Positions 11,326 to 22,609 of a stretch of 64,000 nucleotides of DNA are shown here, piece after piece (positions within the stretch are counted from its first letter, which is position 1; the number at the start of each line of letters is the position of its first letter). The DNA is from Plantago major (taxonomy: Eukaryota > Streptophyta > Magnoliopsida > Lamiales > Plantaginaceae). Made by a program: the position numbers and the translations under genes. The stretch is taken from NCBI GenBank assembly GCA_026545765.1, contig JAIFAC010000206.1, positions 43,501-107,500 on the forward strand, in the 5' to 3' direction. The notes under the pieces were generated by a model that saw nothing but the letters and a program-made list of their open reading frames with translations, did no database searches and was not told the origin of the DNA.

Positions 11326-12862
11326 CCAACCTTGCTTTGTTTACGGTTATTTCACGATTCATTCATCTTGTTTACGAAAACCCACTTAGTTCCAATCACG
11401 ATATTCCTTCTACAAATGGAACTAGTTTCCGGACTTTGTTTCTTTCAAAGCGATCGACTCTTCTTGCATTCTTTGAGATCGGTCTTGGTCTCTTAATGCT
11501 TCTTCTATAGTTTTTAGTTCAATGTTTGAGATAAAACATCGAAAGAGAGAATTAGCATTTTCACTATTGCTCTCCTAGTCCTAACACCTTGATTGATTGG
11601 TCGATCCGTCTTTTGCGAGATGATCCTTGATCCATCTCATCATGGGTTTAGGGCTAGTAGGTCAACATCTATGTGATCGAATGTGAATCACTATGATTAT
11701 GACTTGATACTTCTTGATGTCTGTGACATTTTGCACCTCGGAAAGGCGGTGAATGTCGACACTTGCTCGATGTGAGAGCTTTACGGGACATGCTGTCGAG
11801 AGGTCATTTCGAGTTAGCTCTCGATGAACATCTTGATTTCCATTTCGGAATTCTCATAGGAAATTCTTCATCATGTCGAAAATCATCTGGTTGTTACTAG
11901 GCATTTCATGCTTTTCTTCGTCGAGTCATCCTCTCTTTCCACAATGATGTTTTTCCTTTACGAGGTTCTTCTTGAGAATCCTTTATCATTAGTTCCTTGA
12001 ACCTTTCGAGAGTTCATCATCAAGGGTGATTTCTTGCTTTCTTCATAGAATCTGACATGGGCGATTCTTGATCTTCTTTGTTCTTTTGTTGTAAACTCAT
12101 AAGCTTTGCTATTCATAGAATAACCAAGAAACACACCTTCATCGCCTTTGGTTGAAATGTTCTTAGATACTCTTTTCCATTGTTAAGAACAAAACATCTA
12201 CAACGAACACTTTCGGATGTTTAATATTAGGGGTCTACCAACCGAGAGCTCATAAGGGGTCTTGTCATGGTGTTTGTTTATCAAACATACATTACGAGTG
12301 TAGCATCTTTGTGTTTCTGACTTCAACCCGATAAACTTCACTTATTTCGATGTCATTGACATTGTCCTTTGCTTCTTTAAGGGTTCTATTTTTCCTTTCG
12401 CAACACCATTTTGTTGTGGTGTTCTTCTGAGGAAAGTTGATGTTGTATACCTTTCTTTGATACAAAACTCCTTTATGTCTTGGTTGACAAACTCAATACC
12501 ATGATGCATTACGATTCGGATGCTTTGTCATTTTCATGACTTCAAGCTTATTGACAAGTTTGGTATCTCCACCCTAGCATCGATTTTTGCTTTAGAAAGA
12601 CTACCCAGTGAATCTTGAGAAGTCATCTACAACAACGACCATACTTCTTTCTGCATAACTAATTCTGAGATGATTCAAAAAGATCCATGTGTAATAGTTC
12701 CAGTGGTCTAACACTAGAGTGTTTGGTTTTGGACTTGAAAGAGATTTTGGATTGTTTCCCCATCTGACAGGCAGAACAGATATCATCCTTTGTGAAAGAT
12801 GTTTTGGGAAGGCCAACCACTAACTCTTTCTTGGCAAGTTTGTTCAGAGTTTTGAAGTTCAA
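11326..12862 (-). pseudogene. Integrase and GAG-pre-integrase region of the inner Copia element
   Basis: Minus strand. The GAG-pre-integrase zinc-finger segment is clear at 12659-12862 (MNFKTLNKLAKKELVVGLP...ICSACQMGKQ), leading to LLHMDLFESSQ. The integrase core start SMVVVVDDFSRFTG is in a neighbouring frame at about 12601-12650, so one frameshift separates them. From about 11330 to 12600 no frame stays open for long; phrases of a Copia integrase can be read only in pieces. Small indels, many at CAG/CTG-like positions, may cause this. It is part of one gag-pol polyprotein with the flanking segments. Confidence 0.75.
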
Positions 12863-15640
12863 GTGACTTATTCTTTTGTGCCATAACCGGTGCTCTTACA
12901 TGTGACCAGTTGACTCACCATGAGACATTCTTGATTGTGGCGGATGCTTGATCGGCAACATAAAGTTGCGATAAGGCTATCTGCTTTGACTCATTGCCAA
13001 TAAGTTTGCAATACTTTGCTTTGAATTTCACAGTAAATCCCTTGTCTGCAAACTGGCTCATGCTAAATAGATTATATTTCAAACCCTTAACATGTAATAC
13101 ATCAGTGATAGTTAATGATCCTAATTTGACGTTGCCAAATCCGGAGAGGATTTAATTCTCCTCCGACAAATCGATGTACGGTCCATTGTTGCAAGCTTTG
13201 TAATTGACGATTTGCTTTGTCTCTGTCATGTGCTTTCGCATCCACTATCAAATAGCCATTGAGCCTTAGTCGAAGGCGTTACGCACCAACGAAACAAGAG
13301 TTAGGTTCTTGCCTCGAGATAGAACCACTTAGACTAAACATTCTTCGTAGGAATTCACATTTTAGTGAATTTCTTGGGAGTTTGTTTTTCTAACTTTATC
13401 GAAGGAGAAGCAATAAATTAGTAATTTTGATCTCAATCTTCCTTCTTGGGGTGTTTCTAGGTGTTCCTTTGGTGCTTTACGGACCACAGGTTTACGGGGT
13501 TGCTTTTCAACAAACTTAGCCTTTACGGCGAGTTCCTTCTAGCTTTGGCATTCGGTTTCGGTGGTTTGAGATTTCTTCCATACATTTATTACTCGTGCAA
13601 TATCGACCTATGCGCCATTGTTCTTGTCCTTCCTTATATTGTTGTAAAGGACTTTTCCAATAGAGCGATAGTGATGCCATTTGAACACCTTTGGCTTTTG
13701 AATGCGGTCTTGAAGCCTTACTAGTTTTTGCACCATCTTTATTTTCATAAAATGGTATAGTAGAGAATTTGTCTATTCGACAATTCTTCCTTCCTAGTAT
13801 CTTTGCCTTGTGGATGATTGCATATACGAGGTTTGTGTTTCTTTTAGAGACCTTATCCACATGCTTCTTGTGAACTTGTTGTTCTTTCAAAGGCGGGTTG
13901 CAACTCCTTTCCTTTGTCAACTACCTTAGCTTTCGACCAATGCTATAGGTGGTTGAAGAATCATTCATTGACTTCTTACAAAGGTCGACCTATCATCACC
14001 CTTCTTGGAGGAGGAATTACTTGATTGTTCATCAAATCCAAGTCCACCTTTCTCGGAGGATCTCTCGGATATGATTGAACCTCGGTGAGAGTGTCACAAG
14101 CCTTTGCATAAGATTGGAAGGATAGCTCTTTCTTTGAGTTCCTCATTCTCGAGAAGCGACTTCATCATTTCTTATTAAGTTCATCGAAGGCTAGTTTGTG
14201 AAAATTTTCATTTCGGATATCGACTTTTCGGAAGGGCTATTTCGTAGCTCTTGTTCTCGAGATACCTGATTAGCTCGAAACCTCTTTTTCAAGAGTTTCT
14301 TTTCTTTCCTCTAAATTACGATTTTGGATTGTGCTTCCGAAATTCTTTCTCATAACGATCAATTCACTCTGATTAACTCGGATCCTCAATTCCATCATCA
14401 CTCTCATAGTGCGAAATTGTGAAATGTTAGTTACCTCATCACCATAAGACACATTTCAATGTTGGAGATGTCGGACCGACAATCTCGACAACTCCACACA
14501 TTTCATTCTTCTTAAGGCGAAGTCGATTACGTGGGTGATTCCACACAATTACGGTGATGGTAGGTTTGAGTTATCTGAATCTCCATCTTGAATCATCTCA
14601 ATATCTAGAGCATCAAGTTGGATTTGAATCTTCTTCCTTTCTTGATCGGTAAGGCCCTTTGATTTCTTTTGTAATTTCTTACATCCTTCTTGTCACTGTC
14701 TTGAGCATGTTTAAGCGGGGCAATCTCTTGAAGTGACCGGGCTTTTGACAATAGAAGCGGATATCATTTCCTATCTCTGCTGATTCGACTAACACCTTTA
14801 CGAATGGGGTCTTGAGAGTTGTTTAGTTGTATGTTCTTATCTTGATGATAGTTTGGGCGAAGATGCTTTTTCGACTTTTCTTCTCTGAATCTCTTGACTC
14901 ATGATTTCTTCATGTGTCTTCTTTGCAAGAGCATTTTCTTGAGATGCTTCTTTGGTATCCTTCTTTTGAAGTGCCTTGAGAGACTAGAGCAACACTTTGC
15001 AACTTCTCATTTGTTTGTTCTCTACGAGTTGTCTCATAATCTCTGATGTAGCAAGATGAGAGAAGAGATCTACTGGAGTAATATTTGGCATTCCTTGGTT
15101 GAAATAAAAGAATTTAGTGTGCTCCCAGTTGTGATTGAGACTTCTGACAATAGTCTTAATCTTTTCTGGTTGGGAGTATCATTGCTTTCACCAAGTGCGC
15201 CATATCACTTATAAGAGTAGTAAACACGAAATCAAGTTCTTCCGAGTTTGATGGGACCTTGCTTGAAGTTTTGGAACTTTAATTTAAGAACTTGAACTTG
15301 TTTTCTTTGGTTTTCTCGATTAAACCTGATTTCTTCAATCAATTGCGAGCAACTTTCGCCGTTTAGCACCCCAGTTTACTTTGTATTTGCTCAGTGTCGT
15401 CGATGATTATATTCTGAGCTTGACCATCCAATCTGTGTCTCTTGGCATCTTCAGATGTCCAGAGCTCTCTTGGCTTGTCTTCATATATAATGCTTCCACG
15501 AGCAACATGACCACTATCACTAGTAGCCATGTCCTCACTTCCATCTTCCTTGTCTGAGGCTTTTCTTCCATCAGACACCTCGATGCTGTTTGAGTTATGC
15601 GATTTTGATAGGCCCTTCATTGATGACATAGATCATCTCA
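12863..15640 (-). pseudogene. gag (and protease region) of the inner Copia element
   Basis: Minus strand. The N-terminal gag segment is open at 15363-15629 (MSSMKGLSKSHNSN ... RELWTSEDAKRHRLDGQAQNI), typical of the UBN2/Copia gag that binds RNA in the particle. A CCHC zinc knuckle can be read near 14720-14765 as FYCQKPGHFKR; its last Cys is lost by a small indel. Between about 13000 and 14250 lies the expected protease position, but I could not identify the catalytic Asp motif with confidence. Frames are broken repeatedly. Confidence 0.65.
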
Positions 15641-15831
15641 TCACTAATGGCCTCCATATGGAGCATCATGTTGTTCTTCCATTTCTCGTAGTTTTCTGGC
15701 TTTAGAACGGGAGCATCACTCAGAGACATATCTGCACGCTTAACACACAAATTATATAGTCCTCAGAAAGGGACAAAGTTCCTTCACCTATATGGGGATC
15801 TAGGTTCAGTGCAGAAGGCTTGTGAACCTCC

Positions 15832-15844
15832 TGCTCTGATACCA
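15832..15844 (-). other. Primer binding site for initiator methionine tRNA
   Basis: Minus strand TGGTATCAGAGCA, two bases inside the 5' LTR end. This is the standard complement of the 3' end of plant initiator tRNA-Met used by Copia elements, and it confirms the minus-strand orientation. Confidence 0.92.
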
Positions 15845-15846
15845 CT

Positions 15847-17250
15847 TGTTGGTCCAGATAACGGCAAAGTAAAAGACTAGAGGGGGTGAATAGTCTTTTA
15901 AAACTTTTGTCGATAAACACAGTTTCTCAGAAACCTGGGGGGTTTCTGATACTTAGATTCCGAGCGTGGAAGACTTTAATATAGGTAAGTGCAGAAACAA
16001 TAAGTATGTGTGTGTGCTTTCTTTGAAAGATAAATCTGAAGGTAAATAACACGCAAGTATAGTGGTATCTGGAGGTGGCGTAATCCTCCGACTAATCCAC
16101 TTGGTCTTTGAGACCTAGAATTCACTAGAACAGATAATTGAGTTCACCTTACAAAATCCTATTCTAAGATTCTTAAACAATTGGTTCCCAACCAAATGTT
16201 CCCCTGAGTTATTCCGACTCCTAGAGCTAAGTACTTCCTCTACTCGAGATAACCTTGGAGTTATTCACGATTTCCCAAATCAAGTACTTCCTCTACTCCA
16301 CGCCTTGATGGTGTAGGTTATAAGGTTTGTCGAGAGGCTTCTTGTATAACTTTTGATTATGTTTCGAGAGCCTAATAGAACAAGACTACTTAATCTGATT
16401 GTTCGTGTATGGAAATGCTCTTTACTAACCCAGTAATTGATGTCCGTTACGGAGAATGAGCTTGAAGGTTATCTAATAGTTCAACTCTTTCACGAATAAC
16501 AATCTCTTGTTAAGGTTCGGACAACTTAGAACTACTAGTGATTCTTCAAACAATGAAAGCTTTCGAGAAAGGGTAGTAGAGTGCTTGAGAGAATACTTTG
16601 CTAGATTGTAAGTTTGCAAGTTAGATCGTTCTTCGGTCGTATTTCTCAGCATCTAAGTGTGTGATATTTATAGATGAATTAGAGAGTCGTTGGGATGTTA
16701 TCCATTAGACACAATTCAAATTCAGTCTATACTTATCTTGAAATGAGTATCAGAAGTCCTTGTCTCATATCTCAGAGAGGACTGTGCTTTAGCGGCTTTT
16801 CTGCCGATGCAATTAATGCACATGTACTATTTCTTGTCCTGTAGTCTTCAACGGATACATTAGCCTTTCTGATGGCTTGCATGCTCCATACTCATGATGT
16901 CATATGTTCCAGAATCATGTTTCAAAAGTAACTAAATGAACTTAAGAAAGGATTAAGGACATAGTCTTTCCGAGTGAGACTAAACCTTGGTGTCTTCATA
17001 AATCTTGTGCAATCTCCGGTCTTGTAATCTTCAGAAAAGCTCCATTGCTAGGATTGATCTTCATGGTCTTCTTGGAAATAAAAATTACACTCAGAGACCT
17101 ATAATCCTAATACAAGATTTACTAGACTAATCAAACTTAGTGATTTCCTCTTTTACAATGTTCAAGTGAACCAAGAGTACTTTAATCACCTTTCTGGCTA
17201 AGATAAGAACATGTGATGAATGATCAAAATACTAACAGATATTCCTAACA
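15847..17250 (-). repeat. 5' LTR of the inner Copia element
   Basis: 1404 bp partner of 2152-3567. The outer border is marked by TCATG at 17251. Differences from the 3' LTR are dominated by indels at CAG/CTG in both directions, so each copy is missing different bases. Confidence 0.93.
15871..15899 (-). promoter_or_regulatory. LTR-end hairpin (inner 5' LTR)
   Basis: AAAAGACTA (15871-15879) pairs with TAGTCTTTT (15891-15899); the loop is shorter than in the other two LTRs, with only five G. Confidence 0.55.
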
Positions 17251-17255
17251 TCATG
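17251..17255. repeat. Target site duplication TCATG, right copy
   Basis: Exact repeat of 2147-2151 flanking the inner Copia element. Confidence 0.9.
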
Positions 17256-17721
17256 GCATGGAGAAAAGATAAGCCAATCTTGATTAACACCAACCACATC
17301 AAAGCATGGTTGGATTTTGAAATGTCAAAGAGCGAAGCCATGAAGAAGGACCTCTCGATGAATGTCCTTATGGAAAGCAGGATGATGTGCATAGAATTTC
17401 CCAACATTCTTGGAGCGAACAAGAGCAAGACTTGCGGTGGAACACTATGAGTCCTTCTACTTAACTGAAGATCAATACAAGGGTGACATCAGATATCTGA
17501 AGATCATTTATGAATACTTCAAGCTATCAGATATCAGAATCGAGCATGCCTGGAAGTGGGGAAAGTATCTGTGGGTCAAGCATTTTGTCAAGAGAAATCC
17601 CTCCAAAACCTACAAGGAAGTATGTGGATTTGCCAGAGACACAGAAATGATTGTCAGAACTCTTCTCTATGACTACTCTGATGATATCAAAAGGTTTGGT
17701 GATAGGAAATTTGCAAACTGA
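17251..17721 (+). pseudogene. Accessory gene of the outer Copia element: C-terminal part
   Basis: Continues the frame that breaks off at 2151: the joined frame reads through the insertion point as ...HKQLM then AWRKDKPIL. A small frame break lies near 17410-17440. The last part (17440-17721) has YESFYLTEDQYKGDI and IIYEYFKLSDIRIEHAW and ends at the stop 17719-17721. The inner copy has YESFYMTKDEYLDDI and EEIYKYFNLSELQVDHA at 4051-4340, so this C-terminal block is conserved between two clearly diverged copies. I know of no named domain for it. Confidence 0.65.
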
Positions 17722-18092
17722 TCCATGGAGCTGTTTTGAAGACTTGAAGATTTTTGAAGACTTGAAGACTTGTCATTTAGAATGTTCACTTGGAGCTTGG
17801 TAACTCCTGTTGTTCTATTTGACTAAGTAGTTTCTGTGATTTTGCTGATTGATCTTTTCTGTTAAATCTTGAAAAAGTTATCTGTAAGCTTTCTCTGTAT
17901 TATATCTGATGAACTTACTCTCAGATATCATTTTATATATAAGATAACATGTCAACAAAGATCACACCTTGTGATTTGGTTGATGTTTACTTTCTGCACT
18001 TAATTATATGAATTAAAGATCATAAGAAATGATTAAGTGGTGGATTGTTTCCTCATCCGGTTGTAATAGGTCGGATAGTCATTGTTGGTGAT
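17722..18092 (+). other. Untranslated 3' region of the outer Copia element
   Basis: No open frame. It contains three near-direct repeats of GAAGACTTGAAGA at 17738-17770 and sequence shared with the inner element's 3' spacer. Confidence 0.5.
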
Positions 18093-18107
18093 CAAAATGG
18101 GGAAATT
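18093..18107 (+). other. Polypurine tract of the outer Copia element
   Basis: CAAAATGGGGAAATT lies directly before the LTR start TGTTAGG, parallel to the tract of the inner copy. Confidence 0.85.
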
Positions 18108-19691
18108 TGTTAGGAATATCTGTTTAGATTTTGATCGACCTAATGACTTATCTTAGCTCGAAAGGTGATTAGTACTCTTAGTTCACTTGAACAACGTAAA
18201 GAGGAAACTCACTAAGTATGATAGTCTAGCAAATCTTGTATAGGATGTTAGGTCTCGAAATGTAATTTTTATTTTCTAAAGAAGACCGAAGAAGGCATCC
18301 GGCGAGAAAAGTTCAGCGGTTGAAGATTTGAAGGCGCACAAGATTCTTTGAAGACGAGGGTTTTTCGGATACCTATGTCCGGATATCTTGGAGAAACAAG
18401 TGTTTGAAATGCACGAGTTGCAAAGATATACGAGAATAAAGGTTTACGAGGCGAGGAAAGTGCCCACAGATATCTACACTCGGATACCTTGGACATAAAA
18501 TATGCTACGAAAAGAAACATATTATAACAAGTTGTTTAAACAAGTGGTATCTGGAGCTATGATAATCTCGAGAAGAGCGTGCAAAGCCTCGAAAGCTTGC
18601 ATAGTTTAGATTGGCACTACTCTGGGACAAAGTATAATACGATTCATTAAATCTTGGACGAAATGTCTACGAACAAAAGGCGTAACCACGAAGAAGAAGA
18701 TAAACTGCTATAGTACTATACTCGAGATATCAATAGTTTGAATTTGATTTAAGCTAACGGATACTATTGAAGCGGCACTCAAAATTCATCTATAAATATC
18801 GACACTTAGGCGCTTGAGAACACAGTTGAACACCTTAGATCCTTGAACTTATCTTGAATACCCACACAAGCTCTCTCAAGCAAACTACTTACTTTCGAGC
18901 TTTTTGTTGCGACCAAGCTCTTGATTCTAAGTAGCACAAAGTTCTAAGTGTCACGATCCTTAATGGCGTTGTTATACGTGAAGGAGTTGAACTAAGATTT
19001 CATATATGAGATTCATTCTGGAACACTTACAATAGACTTGGGTGATGAGAACAAGATACCATACATTGAAAAGTATATTAAGTATACTTGATTCATAGAG
19101 CTATCTGAATAAGCTGAATAAGTTATTTAAGAAGCTCACGACAAACAAATCTAAAACCAACACCTTAAGCGTGGAGTACGGAAGTACTTAGTTTGGGAAA
19201 CTAAGGATTAACTCAAGGTTATTGAGCACATGAAGTACTTAGTTTGGGAAACTAAGGAGCATTTCAGGTTTACGAGTCTGGAAGTACTTGGTGTAAAAGC
19301 GGGAATAACTCGGGGGAACACTTGGTTGGGAACCTGGTGTATTTAGGAATCAGAAAAGATATACGTAAGGTTACCTCATTTATCTAAGTGGATTCTATAT
19401 GCGAGAAAGACCGAAGTGGATTAGTTGAAGGATTACGCCACCTTGGATACCATATAAAAGACTTGTGTTATTTACTCTCTGCAGCTTATTACTTGTTTTA
19501 CTTAGATTGCAAAGTACTTACACTTATCTTGCTGAACACGTGCACTTATCTTAGAAAAGTCTTCCGCTCTCTGAAATTAAGTATCAGATATCTGTGAAGA
19601 TATCTGAGAAACTGTGCTTATCGATAAAAGTTTTAAAAGACTAGTCACCCCCCCCCCTAGTCTTTTACTTTGCCCGTTATCTAAACCAACA
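18108..19691 (+). repeat. 3' LTR of the outer Copia element
   Basis: 1584 bp, TGTTAGG...CCAACA. Its reverse complement resembles the inner LTRs over their whole length but with many substitutions and indels, so it belongs to the same family and a different, older subfamily. It ends in the same CTAGTCTTTTACTTTGCC...CCAACA terminus. Confidence 0.9.
19635..19666 (+). promoter_or_regulatory. LTR-end hairpin with a poly(C) loop (outer 3' LTR)
   Basis: AAAAGACTAG (19635-19644) pairs perfectly over 10 bp with CTAGTCTTTT (19657-19666) around a loop made mostly of C. It is the best preserved of the three copies. Confidence 0.6.
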
Positions 19692-19859
19692 CATACTTAA
19701 CTCTCTCCATCTCATACTTTATTCACTATCTTTTCTACTTTATTCACAATGTCCTTGTTTGTTCATTAAATTTTACATTTTCTAAATTATTCTAATTATT
19801 TATATAATACTTTTAAAATCCATGTTAAGGCACACGACAAGTTGAGTCTGGACGGAGTA
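19692..19859. mobile_element. Right part of a Stowaway-like MITE truncated by the outer Copia element
   Basis: Sequence of the plant Stowaway/mariner MITE type (ACTTTATTCACTATCTTTTC..., TTAAAATCCATGTTAAGG) ending in GGACGGAGTA at 19850-19859. The other half should lie beyond the Copia element, outside the window. Confidence 0.5.
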
Positions 19860-20718
19860 TAAGAGTATAATGGTGTTGAAAACGGATTAAAAATTCAATG
19901 TGTACTACTGTTCTCTAGGATCTAATTAAGATATCAAAATCAAATTGTTTCTCCAATTTTTTTTCCTTTTAGATAATGATTAAGCAAAAAGTATAACCTT
20001 GTAGGAGCTGGAAGCATAAAAAAAGAGCGAGCTAATGAGTTCAGTCACACAATATGTATCAAGATTCAATTTCTCAAGCCAATATCTCATTATCTCATTG
20101 TTTAAATACACATATAGCAGCATATTTACTAAGCCAGACATGACAAAATCATTGCTATTACAAAAGAAGAAGAAACTCGGGTAAATTCAGCAAGACATCT
20201 CTTGATTTCATAGGCAGCTACAATAGCGTTTTATGTGCGGCCTTTTCAGCTTCTAGTCTTGCAAGTAGTAGTTCGAAAGGTCCAGAAAGTATGAGGACTT
20301 CTTACAAAGTGTAATTCGGGTAAGCAAATTCACACATATATAATGAGACTTTGCAATTTCTATTCGCTATATCAAAAAGAAGAAAAGTTTGCAATGTAAC
20401 TCCAACTTTTCTAAAGAGTTATACTTCACTGGATAAAACAAATTCTCACTATTATATACAAACATTTTAATTTCTCAATCGACCGGAGTAATTTGGTAGC
20501 ACACCAAAGTTCGGGATCACAACATATATCAAATAGGATAGGAGGAATCAGACCGTCATTGGATGGTGCAAAGATCTAGACATCTTAACATACTACATAT
20601 ATGAACCCTTGAGAGCTGTGTGGTGTATGTATCAAATGTATCAAAACAAAAATCATTCAATCCGTACTTAAAATCTAAATTAAGAACAAAAAATTCACAC
20701 TTGAAAAATGGGAATGAG

Positions 20719-20764
<46 letters not shown>

Positions 20765-20832
20765 GATATATATATATAGATATATATATGTATATGTAGA
20801 TATGTACATCTACATATACATATATATACATG

Positions 20833-20885
<53 letters not shown>

Positions 20886-22486
20886 TCATTATATATATTC
20901 AATGCAATATGGATACATTGATTTGTTAATCACATTAAGTGCCGGATTATTGCAAAATCTTGTCACTTTGTAATCAACGGAAAGATTCACACATGCCACA
21001 TTGTAAATCTACGACTTGCTTCAGTATGTAGATCTACAGTCTGACTTCTCCTCTGCTTTCAAAGAGTCCAAGGCTGCTTGCTTCAAACATCTGACATAAC
21101 ACAGAAGAAAGATTTCCAAGCCTTAATGAAGAATGTTCAATGCCTCAACTCTACCACGTACAATATTATCCGTCCCTATTAATTTTGTGGATCTCAAACA
21201 AAAGGAAGATATCCATATTGGAAAATGAAAACGTGTACGCATGAAGTTTTAGACTGGACGAATCGGATACATGAAAACAATTTGATCATCACGCAAATAA
21301 TCAAGTTCCGAGGAAAGGATGAGCAAACTAACAAAAAGCAAATATGGCTCATTTGTACACAACGCTAGTTCTTGCAGAAAATACGATCTATGTATACTGA
21401 GATGTATTAAATGATCGACTGATTACCCCAAGGCACTAAGGATCTCAGACAATGTTAAATTTGCTCTTGATGTTATGAGCTTATCTTATTCGAGAGCAAA
21501 GAAAATATTTCTCCCCATCCAGCAGTCGTATACTTCCCAAAAAATCTCCTTATCTTGTAATTTCTCAACTTTCATATTGCCTTAGCTTTAGATTCAGAAC
21601 TTGGGTTGACAATAGTATAAGATGCATTCTCTAATTTTTGTACTGTTCAAGCTCATACTCTAAATCTTGGACTTGTTTCTCCTTCTCCGTGAACAGCTCA
21701 TTTTTTCTATGTAGAGCTTTACCACCATTATCATCTTGTTATTCGATGCTTGTAACTCCATCTTCTTTGTTATGCTGAAAGCCAAATAATGCGGACGAAT
21801 TTATAGAGGCTTGTATTAGGGAAGGATTAATCAAATCCTCCAATTTAGGATCACATGCTTAAATTACACAAAGAAAGTAAACAATATAATCAAGTTTATT
21901 AATTGTGTAATATTCCTTACAAAAAAAAATTGTGTAATATTCCTTGTAAGTATATAAGGATGTTTAGGCCTTGTGAATAATACACAACCATTTTCCATCA
22001 TTCCAGTATTCCAGTATAGTTAAAATAGTTTACCATTAATAGACTACACAATTTATTCTTTTCCCGAATACATAGTATCAAAAATCCTGAAAATAACAGA
22101 ATTGCACGAATTATGGACCCAATATGCACATTCCTTTTCTGTAATTTTTATCTAATTTTTAAATGTGAAATAATTCAGAAAAATCCCTCATTCATTCTTG
22201 GACAATGTTGTGTTGCTGGATTCTTGAATAAAAACCGGAATTTTAATAATATATAGAAGATTAAAAATAGAAGTGGCCTCTATGACGTACACGGCGAGAA
22301 AGTCGTCCAGATACATGATAGTTAGACTGGCATCACTCCGTATTAATTGATCATATCAAAAAATGCCCATAATCAAGTGCTTTAGCGTTATTGAATGTAC
22401 CTGGGCCTCTTACTCAGCCAGATACATAATAACTTGAAGTCATAATAGACACCCCCAGTTTCCGATGTTGAGTTTCCTCATTACCC
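19860..22486. other. Intergenic region
   Basis: AT-rich. No gene could be supported on either strand; apparent frames at 20556-20889 are translations of the TA microsatellite. The proximal part serves as the upstream region of the cyclotransferase gene. Confidence 0.6.
20718..20884. repeat. Compound TA-rich microsatellite
   Basis: TA dinucleotides interrupted by TG, AGA and CA variants (for example TATATAGATATA, TACATATACA). Long enough to be a length-variable locus. Confidence 0.95.
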
Positions 22487-22500
22487 TATATATAAATAAA
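22487..22500 (+). promoter_or_regulatory. TATA box of the gamma-glutamylcyclotransferase gene
   Basis: CTATATATAAATAA lies about 110 bases before the start codon. A transcription start about 30 bases downstream would give a 5' leader of about 80-90 bases that includes the GA/CT hairpin. Confidence 0.6.
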
Positions 22501-22553
22501 CACTTGAAACTGCACCATCTCAATACTTATCAACAACATTTTCTCAGAACAAG

Positions 22554-22574
22554 AGAGAGAGAATCTCTCTCTCG
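22554..22574 (+). repeat. GA/CT palindrome in the 5' leader
   Basis: GAGAGAGAGAATCTCTCTCTC is self-complementary with a small loop, and would be transcribed just ahead of the start codon. Confidence 0.6.
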
Positions 22575-22609
22575 ATCCCTCATTTTTGCTTCCAAGAGAC
22601 AGGGTTAAA

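Larger units (their letters stand above)
2152..17250 (-). mobile_element. Complete SIRE-like Copia retrotransposon (15.1 kb), nested
   Basis: Bounded by two direct LTRs (2152-3567 and 15847-17250) and by the duplication TCATG. On the minus strand the order is 5' LTR, primer site for initiator Met tRNA, gag with zinc knuckle, integrase, reverse transcriptase, RNase H, a 0.9 kb spacer, a long accessory gene, polypurine tract, 3' LTR. Integrase before reverse transcriptase is the Copia order; the long LTRs plus an extra gene after pol point to the SIRE/Maximus lineage. At 15.1 kb it is long for a Copia element, because about 5 kb lies in the accessory region. The LTRs remain very similar, so insertion was fairly recent. 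Confidence 0.93.
1..19691 (+). mobile_element. Outer SIRE-like Copia LTR retrotransposon, 3' part, interrupted by a second copy
   Basis: The 3' portion of a plus-strand Copia element whose 5' LTR, gag and pol lie left of the window. Visible parts are the accessory gene after pol (1-2151, continued at 17251-17721), a polypurine tract (18093-18107) and the 3' LTR (18108-19691). A second element of the same family occupies 2152-17250 in the opposite orientation. The two parts of the accessory gene rejoin in the same frame across the insertion point when one copy of TCATG is removed. The target duplication of the outer copy cannot be checked because its left end is missing; its right flank begins catac at 19692. 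Confidence 0.85.

Noticed and set aside
20556-20889. Minus-strand frames made of Tyr-Ile repeats
   Set aside because: They are direct translations of the TA microsatellite and have no gene features.
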